Shown here piece by piece: positions 22,863-36,700 of a DNA stretch of 64,000 bases. This stretch comes from Onthophagus taurus. Its lineage: Eukaryota; Arthropoda; Insecta; Coleoptera; Scarabaeidae. The stretch covers positions 33,237,001-33,301,000 of the forward strand of contig NC_091972.1 in NCBI RefSeq assembly GCF_036711975.1. The letters are read 5' to 3'. The notes under the pieces were generated by a model that saw only the letters and a list, made by a program, of their open reading frames with translations, made no database searches and was not told the DNA's origin. A program made the translations under genes and the position numbers. Within the stretch, counting starts at the first letter, position 1. Each line of letters starts with the position of its first letter.

Positions 22863-24446
22863 TATAACGAAGTTACATATTTCAACCCAACCGACCATTT
22901 AAATCCGTCCTAAATAGTTTCCCCGATTTCTAAAAATCATAAAATTGCTTTATTTCGTTTATAATAAAAGTTATTACGCTTCCTAATTAATCAATTAGCT
23001 CTGTTCCTGTTGGTCATCCACCAAATACACCACTGTAGCAGGATGGTCCAGCATACCGTAGACCTGCTGAAGAGGTTTTCCATGTTTAAGTGCAATAAAC
23101 AAAAGCCGATTTTGTTTTCTATATTTTTTGTTTTATTGTACACTTAAATGAAATGTTTGCAAGGTTTTGCTGTCGATGAGCTGAGCGTCATTTCCGAAGT
23201 AATTTTCTGGGTATAATAAAATAGTTATAATAATATGGTTTTCTTGGCTACTTTTCAGTAATATCCTTGCCCGTCAAAATGCTCTATTGAATGGTGCTAC
23301 TTCGATGCTTGAATTTGAACACTGAACGCGGTATGAGTATGAGTACCAGCCGCTAGCGCCGCCGATTGCGCACTTTGTTGTTACTTATTGTTAGCAACCA
23401 GTTCGGTTGCAGACCATGAGCAGTTTTTCATTAATCGTTTTCACGTCTACATTTGCAGAAAATTTTCTTCACAAGTTTTCTTCAGCCATTCTGGAGATAT
23501 TTCTTCTTCACTGTGAGCTCCCAAGAATATCAAAATGATTTAACAAAATTGCTTCAAGATACAATTATTTCTATTCAAGACAAATCTTGGGCTTCACATG
23601 TAGCTTGTGAATCATGTGTTGAGACCTTAAAACGCTAGAATAATGCCAAGAGTACAACAATGCCTTTCATAACACCAATGTTTTGGCATGAACATTTCAG
23701 TCACGATGACTGCTATTTGTTTTAAGTAAAACTGCCGGTTTTAATTCTAAAATTTCTCATAATATTTAGTAGTCCTCAATCTGACGATATTCCTCCAATT
23801 CCACCAAATTTGGAGAAGAAAACTGATGACAATATCGGCTGTGACATTAGATACCTTCGAGAATCTGAAGAATTCACTTGATTATGAAGATTCTAATTTT
23901 CTACCGGTTCTGCCGACTAAAAGAGAGAAATCTTCTTGTTCCTGGAACTACCTTCTTTTGGTATAGACATCGAGAGGTTTTTCTCTGAATGTGGTAGCTA
24001 TGTTTATAATAATTATGTCAGTGCCCTCGTACAAAAATGTGGACTGTTATATGACCCTGCGAATTAGAAGTTGTTTATTGATTTCTCTAAGAGACGTTTG
24101 AACGCAGTTTTGCTGCATAACTCAAATTAATTCGCTTCCTTACCTATTACTCATTACGTACACTTAAAAGAGATCCAAACATTCTCAAAGATACATTGAT
24201 TAGGAATAATGAAGCAGTCTTCAAATACGCTTAATAAAAATCGTGCTTGTTTTAAGTATCTTGTAGATATAAGTGTTTAATGGTAAAATAAAATTTACAC
24301 GAAAATAAATTTTGAACATTTTTTTTTTAACATTGTTTCTTTCAATAAAATTTTTTTTATTTATTAATTTCTGTGTTCCTTTTTACCCTGTTACTCCTTA
24401 AGAGCCCCAAGACACGCCTTTCCAAATGAAAATGGGAAGGAACGTT
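22863..24446 (+). repeat. LTR relic in the spacer between Kelch genes 1 and 2
   Basis: Begins ataacgaagttacat and keeps blocks shared with the intact LTR at 2871-5051 (the ttggtcatcca block near 23010, and the terminal block near 24420). A similar relic lies at the same place upstream of gene 2 (38375-39337). About 1.1 kb in the middle (about 23165-24290) is foreign to the other copy. Confidence 0.55.
23440..24080 (+). pseudogene. Decayed coding fragment of an uncharacterised insect family
   Basis: 23453-23638 reads QDKSWASHVACESCVETLKR. After a stop, MPFITPMFWHEHFSHDDCY follows, and later DDIPPIPPNLEKKTDDNIG and FLPVLPTKREKSS. I recall similar strings (cysteine pair, then MPFxxPMxWxExxxHxxDCYFC) from predicted insect proteins of unknown function. 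No function is claimed. Multiple stops; it lies inside the inserted part of the LTR relic. Confidence 0.4.
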
Positions 24447-24506
24447 ATAAAGTACTGAAAATGAAGAGATGAATTTTTTTGAGATTAAACTACACAATCA
24501 AAAATC

Positions 24507-24691
24507 TTTATTTTATTGAAAATTTCAAGCTTTTACGATTTTTCGTTTTATCCATACAAATCGAAAAGTGAACCTAATCCAAAATCGTCATTATTTTAAC
24601 GTTATAATTAAAAAAAAATTATTTGGAAGAAGGTATTGAAAATTGAGAAATGAATTATTTTGAGGTTAAACAACAAGAATTTATCTTTATT
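24507..24691 (-). terminator. Duplicated 3' UTR block with two polyadenylation signals, Kelch gene 2
   Basis: AATAAA occurs on the minus strand at 24686-24691 (about 56 bases after the stop) and again at 24507-24512. The surrounding sequence (ttattttattgaaaatt... ttcgcagtcaac) is present twice in tandem. Confidence 0.55.
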
Positions 24692-24746
24692 TTATTGAAA
24701 ATTACAAATTTTTACAATTTTGCGATTTGTCGATAAAAATTCGCAG

Positions 24747-27700
24747 TCAACTTGATTTAAAATTCTTCATAAATGCAGCCCCATAAATTGTTTTAGTTAA
24801 GGAGATACTTGATTTAATTAAGTCTTTGTTCCAAGTTTTCGTTTCTGGATTAAAAACTGCAACGCGATTGGTACCACTACCTAGCGCATTATCTTTGCCA
24901 AACACGTATATCATATTTTCATCAGATGTTATTGATAGTGGTTCAGTACAACAAAAACTAATTTCTGAAGGTATATCGGTCCACAATTTATTTTCGGGAT
25001 CGTATACTGAAATAGTGTTAAACGCACCACCAACATTATTTAAATCTCCGAATACATATAATAGTCCTTTAACAGATGCAGCAACTAGTAAATAAAGAAA
25101 AAGCTTTTAAAACAACAATTTATGTACTGTAAGATAATCATATACCTGCACGTTTTCTTGGATAGTTCATATCCGAGAGACGTTCCCATACATTTGTATG
25201 TATATTGTAACGTTCCGCATATTTCAAGGCTTGATTGCCATCCGTTCCCCCAATCTGTATATAAAAGTAAAAAATTGATAATGTAAGTTAACTAAAATCT
25301 ATTGTTAACGATAAAATGCGTTATTTTATTTAGTAGGACATACCGCATATATAAAATTGTCTAAACCGCATAAAGCAACGTCTCTTCTTGCAATATTCAT
25401 GGAGGTAATACTTGTTATTGTGCCAGTTATTAAATCAACCTTTTCTGGGACTGCTGAATAACCATTTCTATTTCTAGTACTAAATATATAAATAAAATTA
25501 TTTAAAATGATCACCTCTTCAAATGATGTTTTAAGATTTGTTAACGTTTTGTGATCAAATAACATTCCTCTGATTAAGTTGTATTTTGCAATTACAAGGT
25601 CACTTCCTGCGGATTTGTTATAAACCACATACAGTACGTCTTTTATATAACTGAAGGAAATTTGATTATGTGATTCAGTTATGGTGGGCATTTTGTGCCA
25701 GGTATCAGTATTAAAGTTATAATATTCCACAGAGCCTAAAAGAATAATATATTACTCTAACGTAACAAAGAAAGAATCTGATCTATAATTATTTCTTTCC
25801 GTGTAAGAAACCAGCAACACTTCTCTCTACCCTTAATATAAAATTATTAATTAACACAGAAAAAAAACCAAAATAAACATACATTGATTTTGTGGTGATT
25901 TGCCCATAACGAACAACACATTTCTGGCCATCCGAGGCTTTGCTTCTGACGCAAATTGCGAATAAATTTTATAAATCAACTCATGATTGTTCTTAATTAA
26001 TTCATTTTGAAGCAGACAATCATTCAAATAGGTCCTTGGTATCAAACTCATTCGAACACATTCTATTATATCAGCAATATAAACTTTTCTTCTTTCTTGA
26101 TCGTGTTTTATCCAAGAAATTGCGCATTCAAATACTTGACTTTCTGCTTTAATTAATAATGAATCTTTGCTTAATAGCTCGATTAATTCTTCAATTTCTA
26201 GTTCCATAAATTTGTCGGAGTTCATTATGTCACTTTAATTAAATATGTTAAAGATGTTAATACAACTCTTTCTCTAGTTGAACATGAATAAAACAAAGAT
26301 ATAACTGATATTGTTAACAGCAGGAGTTACGCGGGAGACAATATAGACTCCGACCACTACTTGACAATTGCTTCAATAAGAGAAGATAATTTCATGGGGA
26401 AATAGCCGATTAGTATTGATCTAGAACACTCAACGAGCAAGGAGACCATCTGGTGCAATTCTGCATAGAGCATAATCTAAATGATACAATTCGTCCTTAT
26501 TAAAAGCCATCTATGAAGTATGGAGAAGCAGCGACACCGCACCCTCATATCAATAACGACCACAACCCAGTCATGATAAATTTATGCCTTCGCCACTTCA
26601 GTAGAGCTCAATAGGTTCGCCAATCTAGAGATACAGGTCTAAACAACCCAAAAAATCTCAAGATCTGTAGACGGGTTTCAGGAACAGCCGACAAGTACAA
26701 TGACGATGATATAGATGTGATGTCATAAAGAAACCTCTCACTGACACGCAAGATATCGAGATTGGATGTGCACATACCATTAAGAAACAAGAGTGGATGA
26801 CAGACCAAACTTTTGTAACAAAATGATACGATTTCCCCATCCACTTGTTCTCAGTGGCTAGTTTTCTGGGCTTGTTTTCTAGAGACGTCACTGAGTGGCC
26901 ACAATAAGAGGAGGGGGGAAATCGTATCGTTTTGTTACAAAAGTTCCGTGCCCTAGTTATGGCAGAGAGAACAAAACAAAAGGTCAGGGACAACAGCCAT
27001 TACAGGAAGCTGAATAGGATGGTGAGAACTACGGAGAAATGCCATGAAATAGAGACGCTACAGAACAAGCTACTGTTTAATCTCTAGAAGAAAATCAAGG
27101 AACTCAGAAATACAAAACTCAAACAAAATCGGGGTGTTTTTAGGGATGAAAATAACAAAATCTTAGTAGGTGTTGAAGAAAAGCTACAACGCTGGAAAGA
27201 GGTCAGACGCGCTATATAGGTCCAAAAAACCAACACTGCTGTAGGACCGGGCCAGATACACGCTGAAACCTTGAAACTGATAGCCGATGTGGATATGGTT
27301 TAAAACTCCTCACCTATCTGTTTGACTCATTACACAAGGCTGGTAAGATACCATAATACCATGATGGCTGAAGTCGACATTTGTCATTTGTCACTGGCAT
27401 ATATGCAAAAAAAGGAGCAGGTACGCACGAGGCTCTATGTTCCTTCAATCTACTCACACAAAGGTGTTGGGATGTGAATATTAATATAATTCTGTATTGA
27501 CTATCAGAAAACTTTAGACTGCATCTCACATAGAAACAACATCTGATGAAATAGATATCCGTACACTGAGGGAAATTATTCTTGACTTTCAACAAAAATT
27601 TATTCTTGAATGTATTTCTTAGAAACAAGTATAAGATACTCATAAAACAAAAATATTTTTTTGTTTTAAGAATAGAAATATTATCGAATGAAGTATATCA

Positions 27701-30700
27701 TATTCTTGCGTCAATACTTTATAATACCCAAATGAAGAATTATACAAGATTGTTGTTACATGAATAAGCTTTCTAAAAAGAAAGATACGTTATTCTTGAC
27801 TTAAGAAATCTATTCTCGATATGAAAATGGGGTTGTTGACGGAACACCGAGATACTCTTTTTCAAGATTATTGATATACTTTCACTAAGAATTCGTTTTC
27901 TTGAGAATCAAAAATATTTGTATACTTGCTTTGAGAGTATGTGGTTTTTCTTCACTCAACAAAATGATCTTCTTGTGGATATACAAGAATATGATAAGCT
28001 TGAGCCAAGAGTAATAATCTTCGTTCAAGAATATATTTCCCTCAGTGTAGAGGCGTAAAACAGGGGTGCTTCTGTCTCCTCTCTTTCTTAATATCTACTC
28101 GGAAATGATATTCCAGGAAGTGAATGCTGAGGGAGGAATTAAGATCAATGGAACGTCCATAAACAACATACGTTTGGCAATGACACACTATCGTCATGAA
28201 TCCAAGAACTGGATACTCACAATCGCTAGAGTCTTGAAATTTTGTCGTATGCTACGCACATGGATAAACCAATGGAGGTATTTTCACTAATCCTATATAG
28301 TCGATTACTACCACACACATAAATCATAATAGAAGGATAGCAAGCAGGATTCACGAAGAACAAATTTACAACAGATGCCGTTTTCACACTGCGCCAAATA
28401 CATGAGAATGTAATAGAGTACAATATCCACATGCATACATCACACATTCAAATTATACAGGGCCCTATTAGAATTCGAAATATTACGGCACTGGACGAGA
28501 TCTTAAGTGTCTTAAGTGTAGAGACTTTGAGCCTGGCACTTGAGAATGTTGTACGAAGCTTTGGCATAACAACGTCTGGCACAATTTTTGAACAGGAGTG
28601 TAAATATAACTCCTAGCATATGTAGATGATCTGGACATAATAAGAAGAACGAAAAAGTGAAAGAGAAAGACGTGTCATGGTGTCAGATATTAAGTTACCT
28701 TCAGAAAATCAAAACACATATTTCGGCTACTTCCTTGCATTGCTCTCTCGCACTACAAACTATTTTCACTGCACCGCACTACACCAACTCAAACGGTTTG
28801 GTTCTAGCCCTTCGTGCCAAACTTTATCGAATGTTTAATACCTGAGATCTCTAGTAGAGGAGAAACTCAAAGAAAGTCTAAACAGTTTATCTGAAATCGA
28901 AAAGAAGAATAAGACAGGGTAAGACATGAATCCAGTGGAAGGAAGTAGTAGAACAGCCGACGTTGAAAGGAGGAAAAGTGTGGTCGAAGTAAGAAAAATA
29001 AAATTGGAACACCTACATGAGATGGATCCGAGATTCTTCATCGTGAGAAATTTGTAAGTAATGGGTTTTATTTATTTATTTATTTTATTTTGCTCAAAAC
29101 TAGCAAAGGATTGATCACATTTATTATATTCAACTTACGTAAAATGACATCCCAATAGATCTTCAGCTCTCGTTTTTATTTGGTTTTGGTCAAGTAAACG
29201 AAAATTGGTCCAAATTAACAATGCATTAGAAATGTTAAGAGATTTCATCAAAAATTGTTCACACTCTTCCAATAAAGTATTTATGAACCACATCCGTGAA
29301 ATACGAAGTATGTTCTGTAATTAGATTTATTTAAAATATCATTTTTAAAGCTAAACAATAATTCGCACGATTTAATTAATCGTTTTCATACAAAATTCAT
29401 ATTTATTCTTTAATTTGATATTATTAGACTTTACAAAAAATTTTTTAAACTGACTCCAAACATGACCAGCCTTGCTATTAAACTTTCCGAAATATTTTAA
29501 CTTCTATATTTTTATAAAATGTAAGATTTAAATTTTAATACTGGCCATTTTTAATACTGGTGATTTTAATGGATCAATGGTAGTGAAGATTCCGGCATAC
29601 AACTCACTCGTACATAAATTCATGAAAGTACAATCCTACTACAGTTAACTACATATTAACGTGAAAATTACTTAAGAGTACTGTTAGAATAATATGTTCA
29701 AATATTAGGTTACTTTCATTTAGCTTTGAAATACCACTTATAGTAGCCACTCGATATCGAGTTCGTCGATTTATAGGGCCGTCCCTTGATGAGTTCCATA
29801 GTTTTCATATGTTACCATAGTTGTTGACTTATAATAAACTTTACTTCAAAGCCATTGTGCTTTTAATTCATAACCCCAATAAGTACAACAAACTGTTACT
29901 TTTTTAATGACAGATAAATATTCACAGTTTAGCATTATGTGTGGCGATTTCAACACAAAGATGGGAATGAAATCTAACCCCACAGAAACATTAGTGGGAA
30001 ATTTTGGCTACGGCAGGAACAAATGCGACCAGACACTTCTAAGGTTCTCTTTAAAAAACGATCTTTTCGCGATGAATTGTTTTTCTAAAAAGAGTTTAGG
30101 TAAAAGATGGACATGGCAAAACCCTGATGGCAACACAAAGAACGAAATAGATTATACAAGCGCCACATCATTAAGGAGGTCACGGTATTGAATAAGTTCC
30201 CACCAGGGTGTATAAAAGAGAGGTGGTGTATCAACTGGCGTGGCGTATGTGTTCTATATGGCTCGAGCGGCAACGCGTAAGTGGCATAGAATAGTGGGGG
30301 TAAAAGGCCTAGTCGGCAAGCGGACACGCTACGACAAGTTGCTTTTTTTCGACTCTTCTACCGCATAATTAAATATTTTATTAATAAAAATGGTTAATAA
30401 ATGTTTTGTACCAAATTGTACTTCTGGGTATAGTTCCTGCGTTGAAAAATTTAGCCTCTTTAAGTGTAAAAATACACACTTGCTGCCTCAATGGGCTAAA
30501 GCTATACCACGTGCTGACAAAAAATTCGGTATAAACGATCATGTCTGCGAAAAGCATTTTCAACAAAATGATATTGCTAAATATTGGGTGGCAAAGGATG
30601 GAATTACGAAGGTAAAAATTGTTTGATTGAAAATAAATTAATCTTTTCACAGCCAGGTTATCAATTTTAACGAATATTGTAACCAAATTAGTAATTCATT

Positions 30701-33700
30701 AAATATAACGAGTTCATTATAATATTTTTTCTATTTACTTTTGCAAAAACTGCTTTTATTTCATTTTACAAAAGAAATCGACTTGTTACTTCATTTTTGA
30801 TTCGAATAGGTTCCTTTAAAGAAACGAAGACTTTCAGATGGAGCTGTTCCTAGTATTTTTCCTAATTGTCCCTCATATATGACTAAAGAGATCAAGAAGA
30901 GAAAACTACCTAAAGAACGACAATTTATAGACACAGTTTCAAAACATGATCAATTTTTAAAAGTATGATCCAAAGTCAGTGATCTTAAATTACCCGAAAC
31001 GAATTGGTCGTTTACTAAAATTGTAGATGATGATGACAAACGACTTATTTTTCAAAGTATTTCATATTCAAAAATACTAAAGAAACCTTACATTGAGATG
31101 TATATAGATCTCTTTAGCAAACAATCTGACAATAAAAATATATATTAATGACAATGAATTGGATGACTTAACGAAAATAGGCGTGGAGAATTTGGATGTA
31201 CCTAGCAAACATATTATTAAGTACCTTGAAAGTTTAATAGTTAAATTGTCGCAAGTATCTGTTTGCAATGGTGGTTCCAATATTTTGGATCATCCATCTC
31301 CTTTTTGTAACACAGCAGTTCTAAATAAAAACATAGGTTTTTGGCATCATAGTAAATGCTTAAATTTTGGAAGTTTCGATAAGATTTGTTCATTTTGTAA
31401 AAATTTAAAAAAATATGCAACAAAGGCCACTACTCGAATGGCTGCTAGTAAGACTCTACGAAAATACATAGCAATTAATCACTTCAATCAACTAAACGAT
31501 CGATGAAATGTAGACTACAACGACGAATAAAATATCTTCAAGATGAGATTGATAAAATTAGAGATAAATATTCTAACATTACCGAAGAAGTTATTTCTGA
31601 AAGAATTAATGAACTTAATGTTCCAGAAGCACAACGAATGTTAATTTTAGAATGCATCAAGTGTGGCAAAGCGAATACAAAGAAAAATAGAAGATACACA
31701 GAAGACTGGTTACTTCTCTGTCTTATTTTATATATAAGAAATTCAGCAGTGTATAGATTTTTGTTAAAAAGCGAGATTATGCCTCTTCCATCTGTCACAA
31801 CCATAAGAAAATCTTTATCTCTAATGTCCGGGTTAGATGATAATTTTTTTAAAGCATGAAAGTGAAAAAAAAAACATCATTTTCAAAAGCACGGCATACT
31901 AATTTTAGTTGAAATGGTAGTGAGAAAAAGTTTAAACGTTAATGAGGGTATTGCCGATCTAGGAATACTGAAACTAGCACAGAAGCCCTTGCTGACCACG
32001 CTTTGGTTTTAATGTTTAGTGCATTAGGAGATAGATATACCCAGCCAGTAGCCGTGTATGCTGGAAAAGGTCCTTTCAGCGGCCAAGTATTAGCGAAACT
32101 GCTAATCCATGTAATAAATAAATTAGAAATGTCCGGCGTTTTTGTGAACGCTGTTGTTTGTGATGGAGCCACTCCTAATAGAAGAATGTGGAATTTATTG
32201 GGCATTTCCGGAAAACTAGGTTCAGTAAAACATAAAATTCCACATCCATTTGACGAGAACCGAGAATTATTTTTTTTGTCAAATGTCCAACATCTTTTTA
32301 AATGTATTAGAAATCGTCTTTTAAAATGTGCATTAAAGGTATTTAAAAGTAGTAAAGCATATTTCAAAATAGTTGAAATTGGAAATTTTTATTTTAGGTT
32401 GACGGTTCTAATATTAAATGGGATCATTGTCAAACATTGTACAATGAGGATTCTAAGCTACCAGGACATGCTAGAGTATGTCCCAAGGTCACTGTGTTGC
32501 ATATCAACCCTACAAATTTCTTGAAAATGAGGGTAAAACTAGCGACGCAAGTAAATAATAAGATACCATTTCAATGTGATGTATTTTCATCTAAAACAGA
32601 TTTTTAGCAAGTCAGTAGCTGACGGATTGAAATTTTACAAAAAGCAAGGTGTTGTTGCTTTTGAAGATGCTGACGGAATAATTTTATTTACTCAGCGACT
32701 AAATGATTTGTTTGATACATTAAACAGAAAATATCCCGCTGAAGGCGTTTTTTCGTTAGAAAGCAAGGATTTGCAGGTATCGCTACAAATTTCTTTTTAA
32801 GAATATATTTTTTAGCAAGACATTACTATTCTTTTTGTAGAATATAAACGAAAATATTACTTGGCTTGACCGATGGGAATCCAACTTAATAAATGGACAA
32901 ATAAATAAAAGCCAATTTTTAACTAAATCTACGGCAGAAGGTTTACGTGTTTCATTATACTCCACACTAGATCTAACAAGATATTTGTTAGAAAAATGTC
33001 ACTTTAAATATGTATTGACTGCAAAAATGAATCAAGATCCATTAGAGGTAGGTGTTAATCCAATACAACTTTAATTTTTACATAAAACTTTTATAGCGAT
33101 TTTTTGGAAGCATACGCCAAGCTGGAGGATGTAATGACTACCCTACCTTAGCAACATTTTTACAACTTTACAGAATGTTGTTAGTGTATAAATTAGTTAA
33201 ACCACATAAGTTTGGAAATTGTTCAATAGAATATGAAAACCACCCTGACAAGCCAGATACGAGTAAATTTGAATTTAGAGAATACACGGAAATATTTTCT
33301 AAAACCACCAATATGCCCGAAAGAAGAAAACACATTGATAATCCAAACAATAAATTAGACGGCCTCGTAGAAACATCTTCTTGGGATATTTCTGATATTC
33401 CCGTTGGTGATTTCGCTAACAGCGATATTTTGGATTGCGTCATTTATCATATGACTGGATTTATTTGTTTTAAGTTATTAAAACGAACTACATGCGAACT
33501 ATGTCATAAAGTTCTTCTAGGCACAGGATGTGATAAGGAAGCAACATTAACTAATATAAAATCAAGGGGTTTTCTAACACATCCAAATATCCGCATGTTT
33601 CATTTAATAAATGAAATCGAGAATTTTTTTACATATTATATAAATAAAAAATCGTGTAGTATTTACGCCGACATAGTAGACGATATGATCACAAACTACA

Positions 33701-36700
33701 ATTTTTCTTTTCCTTGTACGTATCATAAATATGAAATTATTAGTTTTGCTATACATTATTATATTCTCCGTAGAATGAAACAATTTGTGATACAAGAAGA
33801 CGCTCAAAATACGAAACCTTCAGCTAATAAAAGAAAGGAATCGAAATTGCTAAAAACATAAATAGTTTACTAAATTGACATTCATTAGATTTTATTTTGT
33901 TTCACCTATTTATATATTTTATTACTCTTGTTAAAAAATAAAAATTGGTTGAATAAATTAGTGGTACTTTATTCGAACCAAACCTCTAGTAGGCCTTTTA
34001 CCCCCACCACTCCAGTCGATTTAAGCGTTGCGCTTCACTAACAGTCGTTTATCCACCTCTCCTTTATACACCGTGGTTCCCACAAATAGGGATCAACAAT
34101 ACAAATAAGTCTAAAGAGGGAGAGATATAGATTAATAAGAAGAAATAGCGAGGGCAGACCATGGATGTATTCAGTAAATGTTTCCAAAGTTTGATTGGCG
34201 ACCATCTAAATGAACCAAACATGGAAGATACCATTAATGATTTGAATGATAAGATACTAACTACCTTGGTAGCAAGGTTTATATATAAGAGGTTGTCTAG
34301 GTTCGTACGCAATCATACTGCGCATTACGTCACATGTGGAAAATAATACCGCCAAGCAATTCAAATTAAACAAAGGCATGGAGCACCACATGGCCATGAG
34401 GTTGCGTGCGCAATCCGTGATCGCTTACGTCACGAAACACTCCTGCTCTTGCCCCTCGCCCACAAACTAAAATCAAAGTATTGCAGCATAGGAACTTAGA
34501 CAACCTTTAATATATAAACCTTGCCTTGGTAGAGGGTCAAAACAAACTCAAAGATGAGAAACTTGAAGAAAGTAAGCAAATGATACAAAAAAGAAGAGAG
34601 ATGAGGAGTAGAGAGCACACAATACCAAAACAGACGGCAAAAAGCTGAGGTCATAAGAAAGTTATAGACGAACAAGGCTTCTCAGTCTCATATATAAACT
34701 CTTCACAAGAATACTAACGACTAGACTTGAAAACAAACTAGACTTCTACCGAGCGATAAAACAAGCGGGATTTCGTAGAGGATTTTGAATGAACCTACAG
34801 AGTATTAAAATGATAATCGAAAGAACCATCGAGTATAATAGGCTTCTTGTTATGGCTTTTCTGGATATCCATAAAGCTTTAGATACATTGGAGTTTGAAA
34901 TCAATTTTGGATAGAACCATGTCCGCTATAGGAAAGCACGAATCCTGTCCAAGTGTGCAGAGCAGTACAAGATGATGCGGTATCGTCTAAACTCTTTACA
35001 GCAATATTTGAATATGAATGTAAAAAACTCCATTGTGCAAAAAGAGGCGTACATATGAACGGGCATAGACAGGCAAATTATATTAACAAATTTAAAGTTC
35101 GCAGACGATATAGTTTTGTTCGACAATCATAAGGTGGTAGACATAATGCTGCATGACCTCCACCCGAGTATGTGCCAATGTGGAGTCCAAAATCAACACA
35201 ACCAAAACAAAATACATGACGAACCTAGTTCCTAATAAAAATATCAGATATTTTCAAAAGTAACTTGTCATTATGTCTAAGAAGCAAAACATTTGACCTA
35301 ACGCATTACAAGTTATGACGACCGATGTTGAAATTTTCACCCTGACTGCAACAACTTCTACAGTACTTCAAATTGCTCAGAGAAAAATGGAAATGCTTGG
35401 TGTTTCGTTTCGCGACCGAATGACTAACGAGGATGTGAAAAGGACGGTAGTTACGGATTTTATTACCAGGGTTGTAGCACGTAAATAGAATTGGGCAAGG
35501 CACGTACCCCGTTCGAAGGATGGAAGTTGCTCGAGTGGAGACCGAGAATGGACAAGAAAAGACTAACGATATCAAAAGAATAACGACAAATTGGACACAG
35601 AGCGCGGAAGATAGAGAGAACTGAGCCTAAAATGAGGAAATCCTAGATTCAGCAGTGGACGTTGTGGGCACCAAAAAGTACCCACCTAAAGTATCTTGCT
35701 TTGTGTGCGCTGAACTTTTTCATTTAGGATGTGCTTCTGTACCGGCATCCGATATACCTTTATGTCACATTTGTGCTACTAAAAAGCGGTAAGCTGTTCT
35801 CGAAAAAACTGTAAACGCGAGTTAGAGGAACAAGCAAGAAGTGATCGAGAATTCGAACAAGAAATTTCCACCAGTCTCCGTCGGAGACAATATTTTGATA
35901 GACATTCCAGATGTGGCTAGTCGTCCACGATCTACGAGTCATTGTCACTGTGAAGAATGTTAGGAGCTCCAAGTAAGCAAAATATATCCAAAATGACATC
36001 TGCTACTTTTTCAGCAGTCTTTGTTTTAGTGGACGCAGTACTATAAACTTCGTTAAATGGTCTTGATAGTTCAAATGAGATGGAAGAACTTCATCCAAAT
36101 ATATTTTCTGTTGCGACTAATAACGGCACGCTGAATAAGTTATATGAAGAAATGAATTTCAACTAGCTCCTAATAAGTTTGTAAATGTAACTGCTGTCTC
36201 CAACAGGAAAGTGACAGTTCGACAAGAAGCAATGATTTAATCGGGATCAAAGCAAGGCTTTGTAAAATGTAATTGTTTAAAAAAATTGTAAAAATTTAAA
36301 AATTTTAAATTAAACAATAATAAGTTTAAAAAAACAATTTATATGACTACACTATACATATAGATATTCATTACTGTTAGTCTGGGATATTTATTGGCTG
36401 AAAATGTCTACAATCAAATGTGGCTAAATATTGAATAGCCACAACACGTTGTGGGCAACCCTGAAATACTCACAACGAGTATCCACGATGTGGATACTTT
36501 TTGGTGTCCACAACGAGTTTTGAATAAACGATTAATACTCACAACGCGTTCTAGATACTTTTTGGTGTCCACAATGCGCAAAACTGGTTTATTTCGGCTA
36601 TTGAGTAAATCTAGTTACCCTCAACGCGTTGTGAGTATTTTCCGCTGCTCAATAACCGAAGAAATTTCTCAGAACGCGTTGTAATCATTTAAGCTTATCC

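Larger units (their letters stand above)
26300..29060 (+). pseudogene. LINE relic A (gene 2 intron 3)
   Basis: Plus-strand pieces are RGDNIDSDHYLTIA (endonuclease end, near 26330), LLTYLFDSLHKAGKIP (near 27310), LSPLFLNIYSEMIFQEVNAEGGIKINGTSINNIR (RT, 28070-28170) and a polymerase tail near 28860-29050. Interrupted by two MITEs. Many stops. Confidence 0.7.
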
